Positions 9,932 to 20,425 of a stretch of 64,000 bases of DNA are shown here, piece by piece. The stretch comes from Candolleomyces eurysporus. Lineage: Eukaryota; Basidiomycota; Agaricomycetes; Agaricales; Psathyrellaceae. How positions within the stretch are numbered: the first letter of the stretch is position 1; the number at the start of each line of letters is the position of its first letter. Under the pieces are notes generated by a model. It was not told the origin of the DNA. It ran no database searches and saw nothing but the letters and a program-made list of their open reading frames with translations. The stretch spans positions 1 to 64,000 of the forward strand of contig JANBPK010000856.1 in assembly GCA_027579435.1 (NCBI GenBank), written 5' to 3'. The translations under genes were made by a program, and so were the position numbers.

Positions 9932-11379
9932 TTCACAAACTGAATGATAGTCTTATTAAGACTGGGTGGCGCAAAGGCAAGTCGTAGAAACAATAAAACC
10001 GAAGTCAATTGATCCTTTAAGACTCCCCCTCGTGGTGGGCTCCAATAGATGATGTGCAGGTAGCAAACTAGGGCTCTCTAACCAACAAAACTATAGAACT
10101 CAAACACACACACACAACCACAACAACACAACACACCAAATACCTTCGTGAAGATAAAGGCGGGCAAGGGGTATAGGTAAAAGCTCTAAGTCGAGTCGAC
10201 AGAGGCTTCTAGAACTCTTCTTGTACAATCGCAAGTTCGAGGGGGAGCTAAGGCTCAACCAGCAACGATAGAAATGCTTCACGAAGTGACTTCGCTAACA
10301 CACGATAGGGTTCGAAATACGACGGATAACTTCGCGAACAGAGAACACGGTCTCAAGCAACTTTAACGCAAGAACGATTCGATAAACGCAAGCGACACGA
10401 CTCTGATTGACTTCGCGAACTTAAACACTCTTTTCTCGATAACAGATGGCTCTCGTAGATTCCTGGGAACACGGTCCCGACGCGAAATACAAACGCTAGC
10501 TACCCGCCAATGCTATAATAGATAAAACAGAGACGTAGATATAGACAATTATTGTTTGGCAAACAGGCAAAGAAACAAACAAATGACATAGACAGAGAGA
10601 GATAAGAAACACAATCACATGAGGGTATCGAGGGCCGAGAGTTGAGTCTCGAACCATAGAACGCAGCCCAGGCGCTTCGCGAACCTGCTCTGGACGCGGC
10701 TGTTGTCGAGCCCGCATGGATATTCACCGAGGATTGCTTCCGGAGAGCGCGCCCTTCCGTTCGCGCACCTAATCCGACGAATTGATCCGACTTTTGGGTA
10801 CTTGGCTCCACCAAGCCATACTGCTTCACTACTCTGCTGACTCTTTCTTTCTCTTGGCTATGGACAGGCTGACTGAGCTTCGGGTAGATGACCACATAAG
10901 CTTTAGTCGTACTTTCCGGTTTTCCGAGCAGGTTCACGAACTTCGGATTAGCTGTCCGATATTGATCACTGCTTCCGTTCCTTCCCATTCGGGTCATGTC
11001 AACGCTTATTGACTTAGCGGATCGCTCATCAATTCTCAAAGCCACCGGCTGCTTCGTGAAGCCTTCTACTTAGCGAATGTCAGGGCGAATTCCCTTATAA
11101 TGCGCACAACTCCCTCCAGCATCGTACCTCGCCAGGTCAGGCATGCTGGTTAGACTGCGAATAGTATGACTGCGTTTCAGATACGCTCGCGAGACCTTCG
11201 TGAACTTAAAGTGTCGTCGCAGAACCGTCTTACTCGTCGTTCTTTCGTGCTCTAGGGCGTCTGCTTAGTTGACAGTCAGGGATAACTCCAACTCTTATAT
11301 TTCCCTTCCTTCAAGAAGATCTCTTTAATTATCTACGTCGATTCGCGAACTTTACGAACAGATTCGCGAATTTGAGAGG
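9932..11379. other. Leader/terminal region of gypsy block, no supported gene
   Basis: Upstream of gag on the minus strand. It contains an AC-rich microsatellite-like run (10103-10140) and five exact TTCGCGAA copies, including a pair 21 bp apart at 11342 and 11363. A 181-codon open frame on the minus strand (10500-11045) has no recognisable domain and an odd hydrophobic end; I treat it as leader or LTR sequence. The element's promoter and 5' LTR should lie here but no boundary could be fixed. Confidence 0.4.
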
Positions 11380-13335
11380 GTGTCTACGCAGACGGCGTAT
11401 CAATGGAACGAGCGTCTTAATTCTCTGAGGCCTCGTCCCCTTCAGTATGTTACCTATGCTTATACATTATTATCGGACGTTTCTATAATTGCTTTGCTTT
11501 CATATTCCTCTTCCACTGTTTTTGATGATTATTTGCCGGACTATTTTCTTTTTGATTTTGAATTTTCTTCTATTATGGAGCATGCTCATATCGCTACTGC
11601 GGCTGGTCGTTCCCAACGGGCCTTTCCCCGCGTGCTGGACTTGGAGCGTCCACCGAGGACGTACAAGGAAGCCCAGATGAGGCCGGATAGTGGACTGTGG
11701 CAGGCTGCCATGCAGAGGGAGGTGGATTCCTTGAAAGAGAAGGGGGTGTACAAGTCCGTTCGGCCGCCGCCGGGCTGCAAGCCCATCGGTACGAAGTGGG
11801 TCTATGCGTTCAAACACGACGAGGAAGGAAACGTGCTAGTTGGGAACGAGAAGGTGCGGGTGGTCTGCCAGGGTTGTAGTCAACACCCGAGTACGTATGG
11901 CACGACGTCGTCTCCTGTCCCAAAGACCGTCAGTATTCGGACCGTGATCGCGTATGCCGTCACGAACGACTGGGAGCTCCGTGGATTTGACTTTAAGGTC
12001 GCTTTTCTGCATGCCTCACTTTCCGAAGAAGTCTATATCCGCCAGATTCCCGGGTTCCCAGAGAATGACCCGACTCACGTCCTCCGCCTCAAGAAGGCCT
12101 TATATGGTCTGAAGCAATCGGCCTATGAATTCTACAAATATCTGAACGCCACGATGTCCCTCATTGGCCTCACGAGACTGGATATGGATCGGGCCGTGTG
12201 GTTGGGCGTCTGGACCGAGTCGCCTGACCCACCTAACATCCCTATGCCAGCAAATGGAGCACCCCTCATCCTTATCGTTCCTGTTCATGTCGACGATGGC
12301 CTGGCTGCGACGAATTCATTACCCCTCTACGACTGGTTTATTGCCCAGCTTCGTGCCTGTGGGGTTGATGTGAAGGACCTTGGCCCCGTCTCGGTATACC
12401 TAGGCATCCACTTTATCCGTGACCGTCAGCGTCGCACCCTCTATCTCTCCCAGGAAGCCTATATCACGGATGTGATGAGCGAGTTCGGCCTCCTTGACTG
12501 CACCCCACGGAAGGTCCCTTTGGATGGCCCTGTTCATGAAATCATGGCTGCCGTGATGGACCCTAGCTCTCTCCCGGGGAACATGTCAGACGAGGACATC
12601 AAGGCCCTATACCAGAAGATTGTGGGTATTATTACCTATATCGCCTCCACCCTACGTTCCGAGCTAGCACATGTCGCGATGGCCCTCGGCCAGTACAGCT
12701 CTCGCCCCAACAGGCAGCTTCTACTTGCAGCGAAGGGTGTTCTCAGATACCTATCTGGCACGCGTATATTCTGCCTCACGTACCCCGCCCCTAGGCCGAA
12801 ACATGACACCGATACCCCCGCTCCACATCCGGCTACATGTGGTATGTCGGACGCTGACTGGGCCACTGATGCGTCTGATAGAAAGAGTGTCTCGGGATAC
12901 TGTTTCTTCTACCAGGACTGTCTTGTCTCCTGGTCTGCTGTGAAGCAGAGGACGGTCTCCCTATCGTCCACGGAGGCTGAGTACTACTCGCTGGCGCACG
13001 CCATGTGTGAGGCCCTGTGGCTCCGTCTTTTTTTTAGCTGCTTTGGACTTCCCCGCGCCTACCCCTTTTCTACTCCTCGTCGATAATCAATCCGCGAAGC
13101 AGGTGGCTGAATCAGAATGTATCACCACCCGCTCGAAGCACATCGACGTCCGCTACCATTTCGTCCGGGACCACGTCCAGTCCGGTCTTTTTAGAATTAT
13201 CTGGTGTCTGACAGTGTCCATGACGGCCGATATCTTTACAAAAGCACTTGCGTTTCCTTTGTTCTCTTATCACCGCGCTATGTTAGGTCTGCTTCCTAAA
13301 CCTACCGATTTGTTTTTTTTGATGTTGTGNTTTTT
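11380..13335 (+). pseudogene. Copia RT-RNase H polyprotein fragment, frameshifted
   Basis: A copia-type RT (RVT_2) begins near 11680 ('GLWQAAMQREVDSL'). It has 'GTKWVYAFKHDEEG', 'KVAFLHASL', 'ALYGLKQSAYEFYK' and the catalytic 'VPVHVDDGL' (about 12280). RNase H residues follow in 'SDADWATDASDRKSVSGY', 'SSTEAEYYSL' and, after a frame change, 'LVDNQSA' and 'SKHIDVRYHF'. The frame changes at a run of eight T (13028-13035), so the last 85 or so codons are read in another frame. The N-terminal 60 residues before the RT are unrecognised linker. The exact stop is blurred by the N at 13330. Confidence 0.85.
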
Positions 13336-13359
13336 TTTGGCTCTCAGTTTGTGGGGGTG

Positions 13360-13662
13360 TGTTGGACCTATCAGTCTCTTATGTAGAAGTTCTTTCTCTA
13401 TACTCGTCGTCCTTCTTTCTTCATCCTGATCGCTTCACTTTATTTCTCACGTCCTTTCTCGTATTTAGTCTCAACGTCTGTGACTTCGACACCTCAGCTC
13501 TTTCTTTCCTTCCGCTGAGGTGTAAGTGTCCGCTCTTTTCCTTTGTCGATACGCGTACTTATGTTTCATCTAGTCGATCCCTTTCGCTCTAGGTACGATC
13601 GCTAATATATCAGCTCTTTCTTTCCTTCCGCTGAGGTTCGATCCCTTTCGCTCTAGCTGACA
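13360..13662 (+). repeat. Right LTR of the copia element (TG...CA, 303 bp)
   Basis: Starts TGTTGGACC right after a purine-rich 'gtgggggtg' that could be the polypurine tract, and ends in CA at the junction with NACHT gene A. It contains an internal direct repeat: a 28-bp unit at 13494-13521 and 13610-13637, and a 19-bp unit at 13574-13592 and 13638-13656. The left LTR is absent, so the limits rest on the TG/CA ends and the gene junction. Confidence 0.65.
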
Positions 13663-14722
13663 GTCGCCACGTATATGAACTGCCCAGAGGCATTCTGAAC
13701 CAGGGTTCGCTTCATGTTATCGGTCGGCCATGAATGGGGGAGTTGATATCGCCGTCGGATGTCCGCGAATTTGGACCCGAGGAAGAGCGACATATCACCG
13801 TCGGGGTTATACTTCTCATCGAGAAATATCTTTCTTGTTATGTGGCTTGCAACGTCGGCAAAAAAGGATTGGATGGCGGGCTCTGAACGACAGGCAATGA
13901 TGACGCGAAAAGGAAAATGTGGATCGTTGGCGGCCTTGAGCAGCGTCTGAAGAATTTCGGTTTGATCGGCTTCCTTGGTTCGAGGAGCTACACAGGGAGA
14001 TTGTGTCATATCATCGTATTGCTCCGCCTTGCATTCGTCAAGGCCGTTGATGACAATGACCTTTGGCCATGAGGGCGAATCTGAATTCCTTCGACTTTCT
14101 CGCAACGGCTGCAACAGCAGCTGATTGAGCTGCACCTCAAGTTGCCGCTCGAAGATAGCGGGATTGCGTTCGATGGACGAGAGGATCCGTTCACCCACGT
14201 CGCGCAACGCATCGTGCTGAACTAGCTGGTAAGCCAGAGTGGCTACCAAGCACCTCTTGGACCGTCTGTTGACCGATGCAGCGAAGGACGAGAAGAAGAA
14301 GCCGCAGGCAAGCAGGCCTTTTTTATGGCAGGTATCAGCAATTGAGCTTGCAATTGCTGTCTTCCCTGTCCCTGCAGGCCCAGTTACCCACAGGATCTTC
14401 TTTGGTTCTTCCTCGCCATCCGCACACATAATCCAGCTCACGACTTCGTCTTGTACTGCAACTCTGGTTTCTGGATGGCATCTGGGTGCATCGCAACGTT
14501 CAGCGGAGTCGTGCATTGCCCCTGCAGCAATGTGCTCTCGCAGCTCTTTCATAGAGCGTTTGGTCAATTCGTGACCGGGACGCACTATGGAGGACGAAGG
14601 GACTCACTCTCTAATGCGGCGGATTTTGAGCCTCCACCATGGCCGTAGTATTTCGTGGTGCCAAAGTTGACTTCCGATGCGCTGATTGTAAAGTCATGGG
14701 CCCCTTCAAAGGTTGAAGACAT
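13663..14722 (-). pseudogene. NACHT gene A, truncated by copia insertion
   Basis: Exon 1 (14722-14608) encodes the family N-terminus 'MSSTFEGAHDFTISASEV'. A 62-bp intron with GTGAGT donor follows, then exon 2 from 14545. The NACHT domain is clear: Walker A GPAGTGKT and Walker B 'VIVINGLDEC' (Asn where paralogs have Asp before Gly-Leu). The reading frame is unbroken to 13663, where it runs into the copia LTR, so the C-terminal half and last two exons are lost. NACHT proteins are STAND NTPases, usually sensors in fungal non-self recognition; that role is inferred. The homologous point in other copies is the codon after 'FIYVAT'. Confidence 0.88.
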
Positions 14723-15999
14723 GAGGAGGGGCTTGGTGATAGGGATGAGTGGGAACGAAGGAGTGGGGGAATATCAGACGGCTGGGCCGCATAAGCCTGT
14801 CATCCGTTCATGTCCCGGAAGGGTATATGGATCATGATGGCCAATGCCTCCTCGGGGAGTCTAAGGGCGCCTACTTAAGAGAAGCAACGGCCACGAATTT
14901 TTGGTTTCTTCGCACCAACCGAAGTGCAGGATCAAACTTTCCAGCACTGCCAGTGGCTGGTTCTCAGTGGTGAACGCGGAACTACCAATGTAGCATTCAG
15001 CGACTCATTCCGCCATTATGGTTGATTGTTCGACCTAAGCTTGTCTTCGTTACCACCCTTCATGAGTTCCTGTTCCCATTCAAGTTGGTGGTAGTAGAAC
15101 GCACAGCGGCCTTTGCTAAGCCAGTTGTGTTAGTGGTCTAAATCTCATAACTTCTCGATGAATGAGCGGCACCATACCGAGGTGGACAAGGTTGCAATGT
15201 CTACTCCCGCCCTGGAGTGGCATAGAAAGTATCTTGAGTCGTGTGTATGTGTATTAGCAGGAATAAAGGTGGTCTTCGTCATCAAAGAAGCCGATTCCCT
15301 GGTAGTCAAAGCAGCCGACCCGTTGATTGGCAGCAAATAGATGTCAATATGCTCATTGTATAGTATACACACGAAATAAAAATATGAAGCTGGCGAGAAA
15401 ATTTTGAAGCTACAGTTAAGATAGATATAAGTTCTGGAGACCAACTGAGACTCTCAATGTGAAGGCAGCCGGCCGCACTTCTGCAATAATCCAGAATGAC
15501 GACCGTAATCGATATCTCCAACAAGTCCTGCCTCGCTTCACTACGGCTTCAATATCTGAGACTACAACTCAAGTACAGAGTTGTAGAATCTTAGCTTGTG
15601 AGTTTTATGGTCAAATTTTCAAGTTCTTCTTGAAAATTGCGTGCTTGTGGACGTACAGATCCTTAGCTTTTTCGTTGTTGTAATGATTTCCCAGCCACAT
15701 GCAGCACTGTCCCAATGTACCTCCAACGGTTGACATGAAATATTGAAATATGCAAAATACCAGTGCTTATTTCCTGCTGGGTGTAGTCTCACAGCGCGCT
15801 CTAAAGCTCGAGCTTTGGTATTTTTTTGCACCCTTCGTGGCATTGTCTCCAAGAGATGAATACGAGGCACACATGCATGGGATCAGTGACGCACCTGTAT
15901 AACTGTGCAGTAGAGGTCAAAGAAAAAACTTACTCTGGTCAACTCTACAGAATGCAGAAAGAACATAATTAGAAAAGGCTGGTCAAAGAGAGAGCCGCC
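14723..15999. other. Intergenic, degenerate repeat of flanking NACHT unit
   Basis: No gene found. Parts (for example 15333-15385 and 15450-15520) resemble 28451-28500 and 28620-28680, next to another NACHT fragment. The stretch therefore looks like old tandem-duplicate flank, not unique sequence. Confidence 0.4.
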
Positions 16000-16560
16000 A
16001 AGGAATGAACAGCTGTGAACTAATCAAGGACATATCTTTATAGATACTATTATGGGATAGTAAAGACGTCGGTGGCAATTTTACGCAAAACCTGTCATAT
16101 GCCGCCTTGGTAACTGCGAAGGGCCAACAGGTTGGTTGATACCGTCCTCTAAACGCATCAGCGGGCTTGGACGCGACCAAGACCATCAAGTATCTTTCTG
16201 GTGGTGTGGGTTGCAATGCCAGTGAATGGCGTGGACTGAACAGGGTGGTGATGCAAAGAAGATAGAGCGGGGCCATCTTTAGCACCAGCCTTGAGTTGAG
16301 TAGTGTGTGCGTCGATGTAGAAATGATTTCTGTTTGCCCAACTTTCTTCGCGTGAATGTCAGGCACCTGCGGAGATCGAGCAATGCCATCATATTGCCCT
16401 GCCTCGCATCTGTCAAGACAATTGATGGCGATGGTTTTTGGCAGTGTCGGTGACTCCTTATCCCTCACCATTCTCACAGGGGGGCATCAGGAGTTGGTCG
16501 AGCTGAACCTTGGTTTGCCACCAAAAATCGCCCTGGGATGACTTTCAACGGAGATAAGAT
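16000..16560 (-). pseudogene. Degraded NACHT fragment (Walker B region)
   Basis: The minus strand keeps a decayed copy of the region around Walker B ('PKTIAINCLDRCEAGQYDGIARS') and the following 'QTEI' segment, with deletions and without a P-loop. It lies immediately downstream of pseudogene B. Similar fragments lie downstream of gene E (about 23470-23800) and gene G (about 28660-29170), so this is a repeated fossil, not chance similarity. Confidence 0.65.
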
Positions 16561-16619
16561 CCTTTCTCTAGCATCGTGGCGACAAACAAGCTAGGCCAGG
16601 GTGACCATAAAAAGCCTAC

Positions 16620-18579
16620 TACCGTCCCCTCGCAAACCCCTGTGATTTGAACACGGCGAAATACCACTCTCATTGATGTTCAGACGTAAATATATATGAC
16701 CCAGCCAGTGTCGCCTGCTTAGAATCTCCCAATTGAACTTTCGAAGCTCCTTGAGCAGCTCTGTTCTGGTGTACCTGCAAGTGTGGTACCATCTTCGATA
16801 CCAATGACACTAGACATGAGAATTTGAGAAGAACAAGTAATCAAATACAACATTCCAACTCACCCGTAAATGCACATCCGAGAAGAGCCATCGGACCTTT
16901 GCGACGTGGCGAGCTGACTCCTTGCGGTTCAATCCCTTGGTCAACTCATCTTGAGAACGCATCCACCAACCGGCGCCACACAAGTTAAAGTCCTGCCCCA
17001 TCGATAAAGGAGACTCAAACAAGGTGACAGTGGGAATTTCCAAGAATTGCTCATGCAAGTGACTTTCAAGTGCAGTAAGAGGTTTTGCTAGTAGGTCCTT
17101 AACTGCGAAGAACATCTAGTCAGAGAATCGAAGGCAGAGCAGCCGGAGAAGAAGATAGTCGTACCCTTCCAAATTTGCAAGTAGTGTATGCAGCCCGCGA
17201 GGTTCATCCACATATAAACTTCCACACCTCGAATCGTCCAGCAAAAAATCCGTCAAGGACTTGTGAAACAACGAGTATGGTGAAGTGTGATCGTCGGTTT
17301 CCATCCCTTCAACCGACGAGTCAAGACCCCGGCTCCACCTGGAGAAAACCCTAGGAAAAGCTGGATGAATCGCCAGGCCTAGTATTTTTAAAGAGGTCGC
17401 TTCAGAAAATCAGGCAAAGCCAGTGACCTTTGAGGAACGGATTTGGACTAGAGTTCAAAACGTGGTGTACAACATGTCCCTGGGTTGAAAGGGTTGGTGG
17501 ACACATCGTGACGGCGTACAATCATGACCTGACCAAGTAGCCTTTTGTGGCGGGGGCCGAGGGTCCTTGAATGAAACGGATCTCGGTCGCCACGTATATG
17601 AACTGCCCAGAGGCATTCCGGACCAGGGTTTGCTTCACCTTATCGGACGGCCATGAATTGGGGAGCTGATATCTACGTCAAGTGTCGGCGAACTTAGACT
17701 GCAGGAAGAGGGCCATATCTGCATCAGGATCATACTTCTCATTGAGAATAATTTTCTGGTGGTGTGGTTTGCAATACTGGTGAAAAAAGAATTCTGTGAC
17801 AGGCTCTGGACGGCTAGCAACGACATTGCGAAACAGAAAGGACGGATCGTTGGAGACATTGAGTAGTGCGTGTGGAGAATTTCCATTTGGTCGGCTTCCT
17901 TGTCATGAGTGGCTGCTTGGGGGATCGACTCATGTCACAGTGTTCCTCGCATTCGTCAAGGCCGTCGATGAGATAACCTTTGGCGACTCTGCTTCCCTTC
18001 GATTCTTTCGTAAAGGAGCAGTCTATCGAGCTGTGCCTCGAACTGCTGCAAAATAGCCGATATATTTCAACAGAGGAAAGAATCCGTTCACTCACGTCGC
18101 CCAACACATCGTGTTGAATGAGCTGGTAGCCTAGAGTGGCTATCAAGCACCTCTTCATGCGCCTCTTGGTCGATCCAGCGAAGGAAAAGAAGCCACAAGC
18201 GAGTAGGCCCTTCTTCTGGCAGGTATCAGCAACCGAGCCCAGTTATCCAAAGGATCTTCTCGGGCTCTTCTTCGTCATCCCTATGTATGCTCCAGCTGAT
18301 GATTTCGTCTTGCAATGCAACTCTGGTTTCCGGGCGACATTTTGATGCATCGCACCATTCGCCCGAGGAGTACATTTCTCCAAAAGCGATTTGTTCTCGC
18401 AGCTCGGCAGCATAGAATTTGGTCAGAGCCTGAGTGGGAAGTGTAACTCGTCCCACTGAACAACCCACTCTGGATCGGCTTTTCGAGCTCGGGCTTCCAC
18501 TGCTGTGAACGTAGTACTTTGCCTGGATTATGTTCACGTCTCCTTCGATTGTAAAACCATGAGCGCCTTGGAGTACCAT
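16620..18579 (-). pseudogene. NACHT gene B, pseudogene lacking the P-loop
   Basis: The N-terminus 'MVLQGAHGFTIEGDVNII' is present, but the exon 1 end is shifted in frame. Near 18240 the text jumps from 'ILWITG' directly to the 'SIADTC' position, an in-place deletion of roughly 33 bp that removes Walker A. Later frameshifts break the NACHT domain, although 'YLIDGLDECEE' (Walker B), 'SPYSLFHKSLTDFL' and the WWMRSQDE region remain recognisable. The last exon can still be traced near 16620-16806. Expression as an NLR is unlikely. Confidence 0.8.
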
Positions 18580-19033
18580 TGCCCTTGGCTTGAGACCTTG
18601 GTGGAGAGGATGAGAGTGCCGAAAGGGATGAGTGAGATGAAAGAGCTGAGAAGAGGGGCGGTGAAGAGTGGGCTGTGGCTCATAGGACTAAATGCGGCCG
18701 CCCAAAACAGTATGTCCATAATATAGATCCTGTGGGCAAATCGTGACGGCAATTGATTTCAAGGTGGTCGTTGTGATTGAACCATTCTATCGCGCTCCTT
18801 GCGTCCTAGACTCATGACCAGTTGCAGAATGAGGACGGGTGAAGAGAATTCTCTATTCTCCTCGTTCGCTCATGGAGTGACGGTCACCGGTCTACTTGCG
18901 TCCATTGAATGTCAATATGCCTCGTTGTGTCGTACAGCTCTCCTCAATTCTACTGAGACAATCAGAATGTTACACAACAGTCAATAATTAAAAAAAAGGA
19001 TAGAAAAATAACGAGCAAATTGTGGATCTACAG
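18580..19033. other. Intergenic upstream of NACHT B
   Basis: Contains the former promoter of gene B. On the minus strand a TGTAAC start at about 18978 resembles the TGTAAC at 21113, hinting at the ends of the retroelement between, but the sequences diverge at once, so no LTR is called. Confidence 0.35.
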
Positions 19034-19774
19034 TCAATGAAGGTATAAGGGAATACCACCTCTGCCACGCCGAGGGTCACCACGAGGGGGCCGTTGCAGG
19101 TCGTCCCAGTTTTCACGATGTTCATCGTAGTTGTCGGGTTCATCATCGCCAGGGTCCGAGGGGTCTCTATCAGGTCCTCGACCTGGTGGGCGATGACGAT
19201 GCTCCTGTTGATGATGACCATTGTTGAGATCCTGCTCCCTGTCCCTAAGTCGGCCAAGTGTACTATCATAATTAACTTGATTGACGGGTGAGGGCGCGGC
19301 ATCACGACGTTCTCCACGTAGACTCCTAATGGACGGTTGAGTGCTGGGGATTTGACTGGGAGGAGTGTCATCCCGCCGATTAATCCAATCACCCATGTTG
19401 CGGTTTCCAGGCTGACGGCTTGACGACGCAACAGGTCGTTCTTTGACTTCACGTCGGAGCCTAACACTTCGGTAGCTGTCATACGCAGCACGCTGAACTT
19501 CTTTGTCCATTTCTTCCTCATCGAGATAACCCCAGTTTCTGATATCAGGGCCTTTACCTTTTTCAGCACGTCTCTTTGGTACAGGCGGGGTATGGGTAGT
19601 CTCTCGAGAATCAGATATATTGATCCTATCATAACAACGATTGATGGCAGTGCGTTGGTCCAGCGTGAGCTGTCGCTCAGCCTGAGCCAATACATCATCA
19701 CCATCGTCGTGTACATCTTGTTCCGAGGCCTCTAAATGCCTCGGGTACTTGTACCCTGCAGTTTTAAGTGCCAA
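19034..19774 (-). CDS. Gag-like protein fragment, hydrophilic C-terminal part
   Basis: A 246-codon frame rich in Arg, Asp, Pro and Gln ('GRGPDRDPSDPGDDEPDNYD', 'PPRGDPRRGRGG'). It resembles the disordered part of gag-like proteins of basidiomycete LTR retroelements. No pol, zinc knuckle or protease follows. It lies downstream of another gag-like frame on the same strand (19874-20425), so the two may be halves of one broken gene. Assignment to a retroelement is inference from composition and context. Confidence 0.45.
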   Translation of the reverse strand: MALKTAGYKYPRHLEASEQDVHDDGDDVLAQAERQLTLDQRTAINRCYDRINISDSRETTHTPPVPKRRAEKGKGPDIRNWGYLDEEEMDKEVQRAAYDSYRSVRLRREVKERPVASSSRQPGNRNMGDWINRRDDTPPSQIPSTQPSIRSLRGERRDAAPSPVNQVNYDSTLGRLRDREQDLNNGHHQQEHRHRPPGRGPDRDPSDPGDDEPDNYDEHRENWDDLQRPPRGDPRRGRGGIPLYLH

Positions 19775-19873
19775 GAAATACAGCTTCGAAGGCCCCGTGA
19801 TTGTGTGACTGTCCTGCTATTTATGTCTTCAACATAACCTCGCCTCCATTGTCACCACGTCTTTACCTCCCCT

Positions 19874-20425
19874 TTATTTATGTCCAGNAAAAAAATTGTA
19901 AAGTACAGATACGATTGAAAGGTGCATCTTAAAACCAGAGGCCTCGGAATATGCTGCGCGCAGCGACGGCCCACTACAAACAAGTTGATAGCGAAGTTCG
20001 ACGGCGGGTAGACCCGCATAGCGGTTGTGGGTATCAAATTGAACGACGCGGTCATCAGGTCTGGCAGACTCGAGACTACGTGTTCGACAACGAGGGGGGA
20101 CAATGTCCCATTGGTGGGGGTCATGGTTTATGGGCCGTGACATCGCAGAGCTACGGGCAAGCTGGGCAGGCTGCACCGTCCCTGTTTGTAAGGGCCTAGG
20201 ACTTTCGTTGTCCCGCCTTTGGTTGGTCGATCCCGACACACGGGCCTCAGGGATGTGGGATTCATCCCTAAGGCTCGGTTCGTTCGCCGTACGCGGAGAG
20301 AAGAGGGGGGAGGGGGAACGAGAAGAGGCTACATGGGCGTACGTACGTTCATTCGGTGTGGGATCGGGGCCATCGAGGGCATCACCCGCCGCAGTGGCGG
20401 CAGGTCCAGACAGGGCTCCAGTCAA
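19874..20425 (-). pseudogene. Gag-like retroelement ORF, N-terminal part
   Basis: A 183-codon frame with Ser/Pro-rich text ('GDALDGPDPTPNERTYAHVA') and an 'NRYAGLPAVEL' segment of the kind seen in gag-like ORFs of Agaricomycete retroelements. It ends in hydrophobic nonsense near an N at 19888, so its end is probably not natural. It sits in a block (about 19.0-21.1 kb) that interrupts the 3' end of NACHT gene C. Confidence 0.45.

Larger units (their letters stand above)
541..11370. repeat. Dispersed 8-bp palindrome TTCGCGAA, at least 20 copies
   Basis: Exact copies start at 541, 1481, 1747, 2145, 2410, 3441, 3736, 4135, 4428, 5126, 6697, 7308, 7653, 8161, 8507, 10331, 10412, 10676, 11342 and 11363. 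Many one-base variants TTCGTGAA or TTCACGAA lie between (for example 4603, 6411, 9523, 10145, 10278, 11053). In the pol and gag genes the motif falls in all three reading frames (Ser-Arg, Leu-Arg-Glu, Phe-Ala-Lys), so the constraint is on DNA or RNA, not protein. I saw one further exact copy in the remaining 52 kb (61259). Confidence 0.9.
541..11379 (-). mobile_element. Ty3/gypsy-type LTR retrotransposon block, degenerate
   Basis: The minus strand reads gag (7952-9931), protease (6621-7805), reverse transcriptase and RNase H/integrase (2836-6663). The order protease, RT, RNase H, integrase is the Ty3/gypsy order. An unknown plus-strand gene (1217-2547) lies past the integrase but shares the element's dispersed TTCGCGAA palindrome, so I include it. 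Outer limits are inferred from the first and last motif copies (541 and 11370) and from the abrupt start of copia sequence near 11.38 kb. LTRs, primer-binding site and target duplication were not identified. Four premature TGA stops suggest a dead copy. Confidence 0.75.
11380..13662 (+). mobile_element. Ty1/copia retrotransposon, 5'-truncated, with right LTR
   Basis: Retains the RT and RNase H part of a copia polyprotein and a 3' LTR. Gag, protease and integrase are missing: sequence changes abruptly to gypsy-block sequence near 11.38 kb. The right end CA (13661-13662) abuts NACHT gene A inside its coding sequence. That gives a precise insertion boundary and a likely 5-bp target 'gtcgc' on the right; the left copy of the target is lost. 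Confidence 0.85.

Noticed and set aside
10500..11045. 181-codon minus-strand open frame upstream of gypsy gag
   Set aside because: No domain, odd hydrophobic C-terminus, and it lies in the element's leader/terminal region; treated as non-coding.
9932..11379. Possible LTR of the gypsy element
   Set aside because: Short similarities to 380-430 exist but no repeat with TG...CA ends or target duplication could be aligned.
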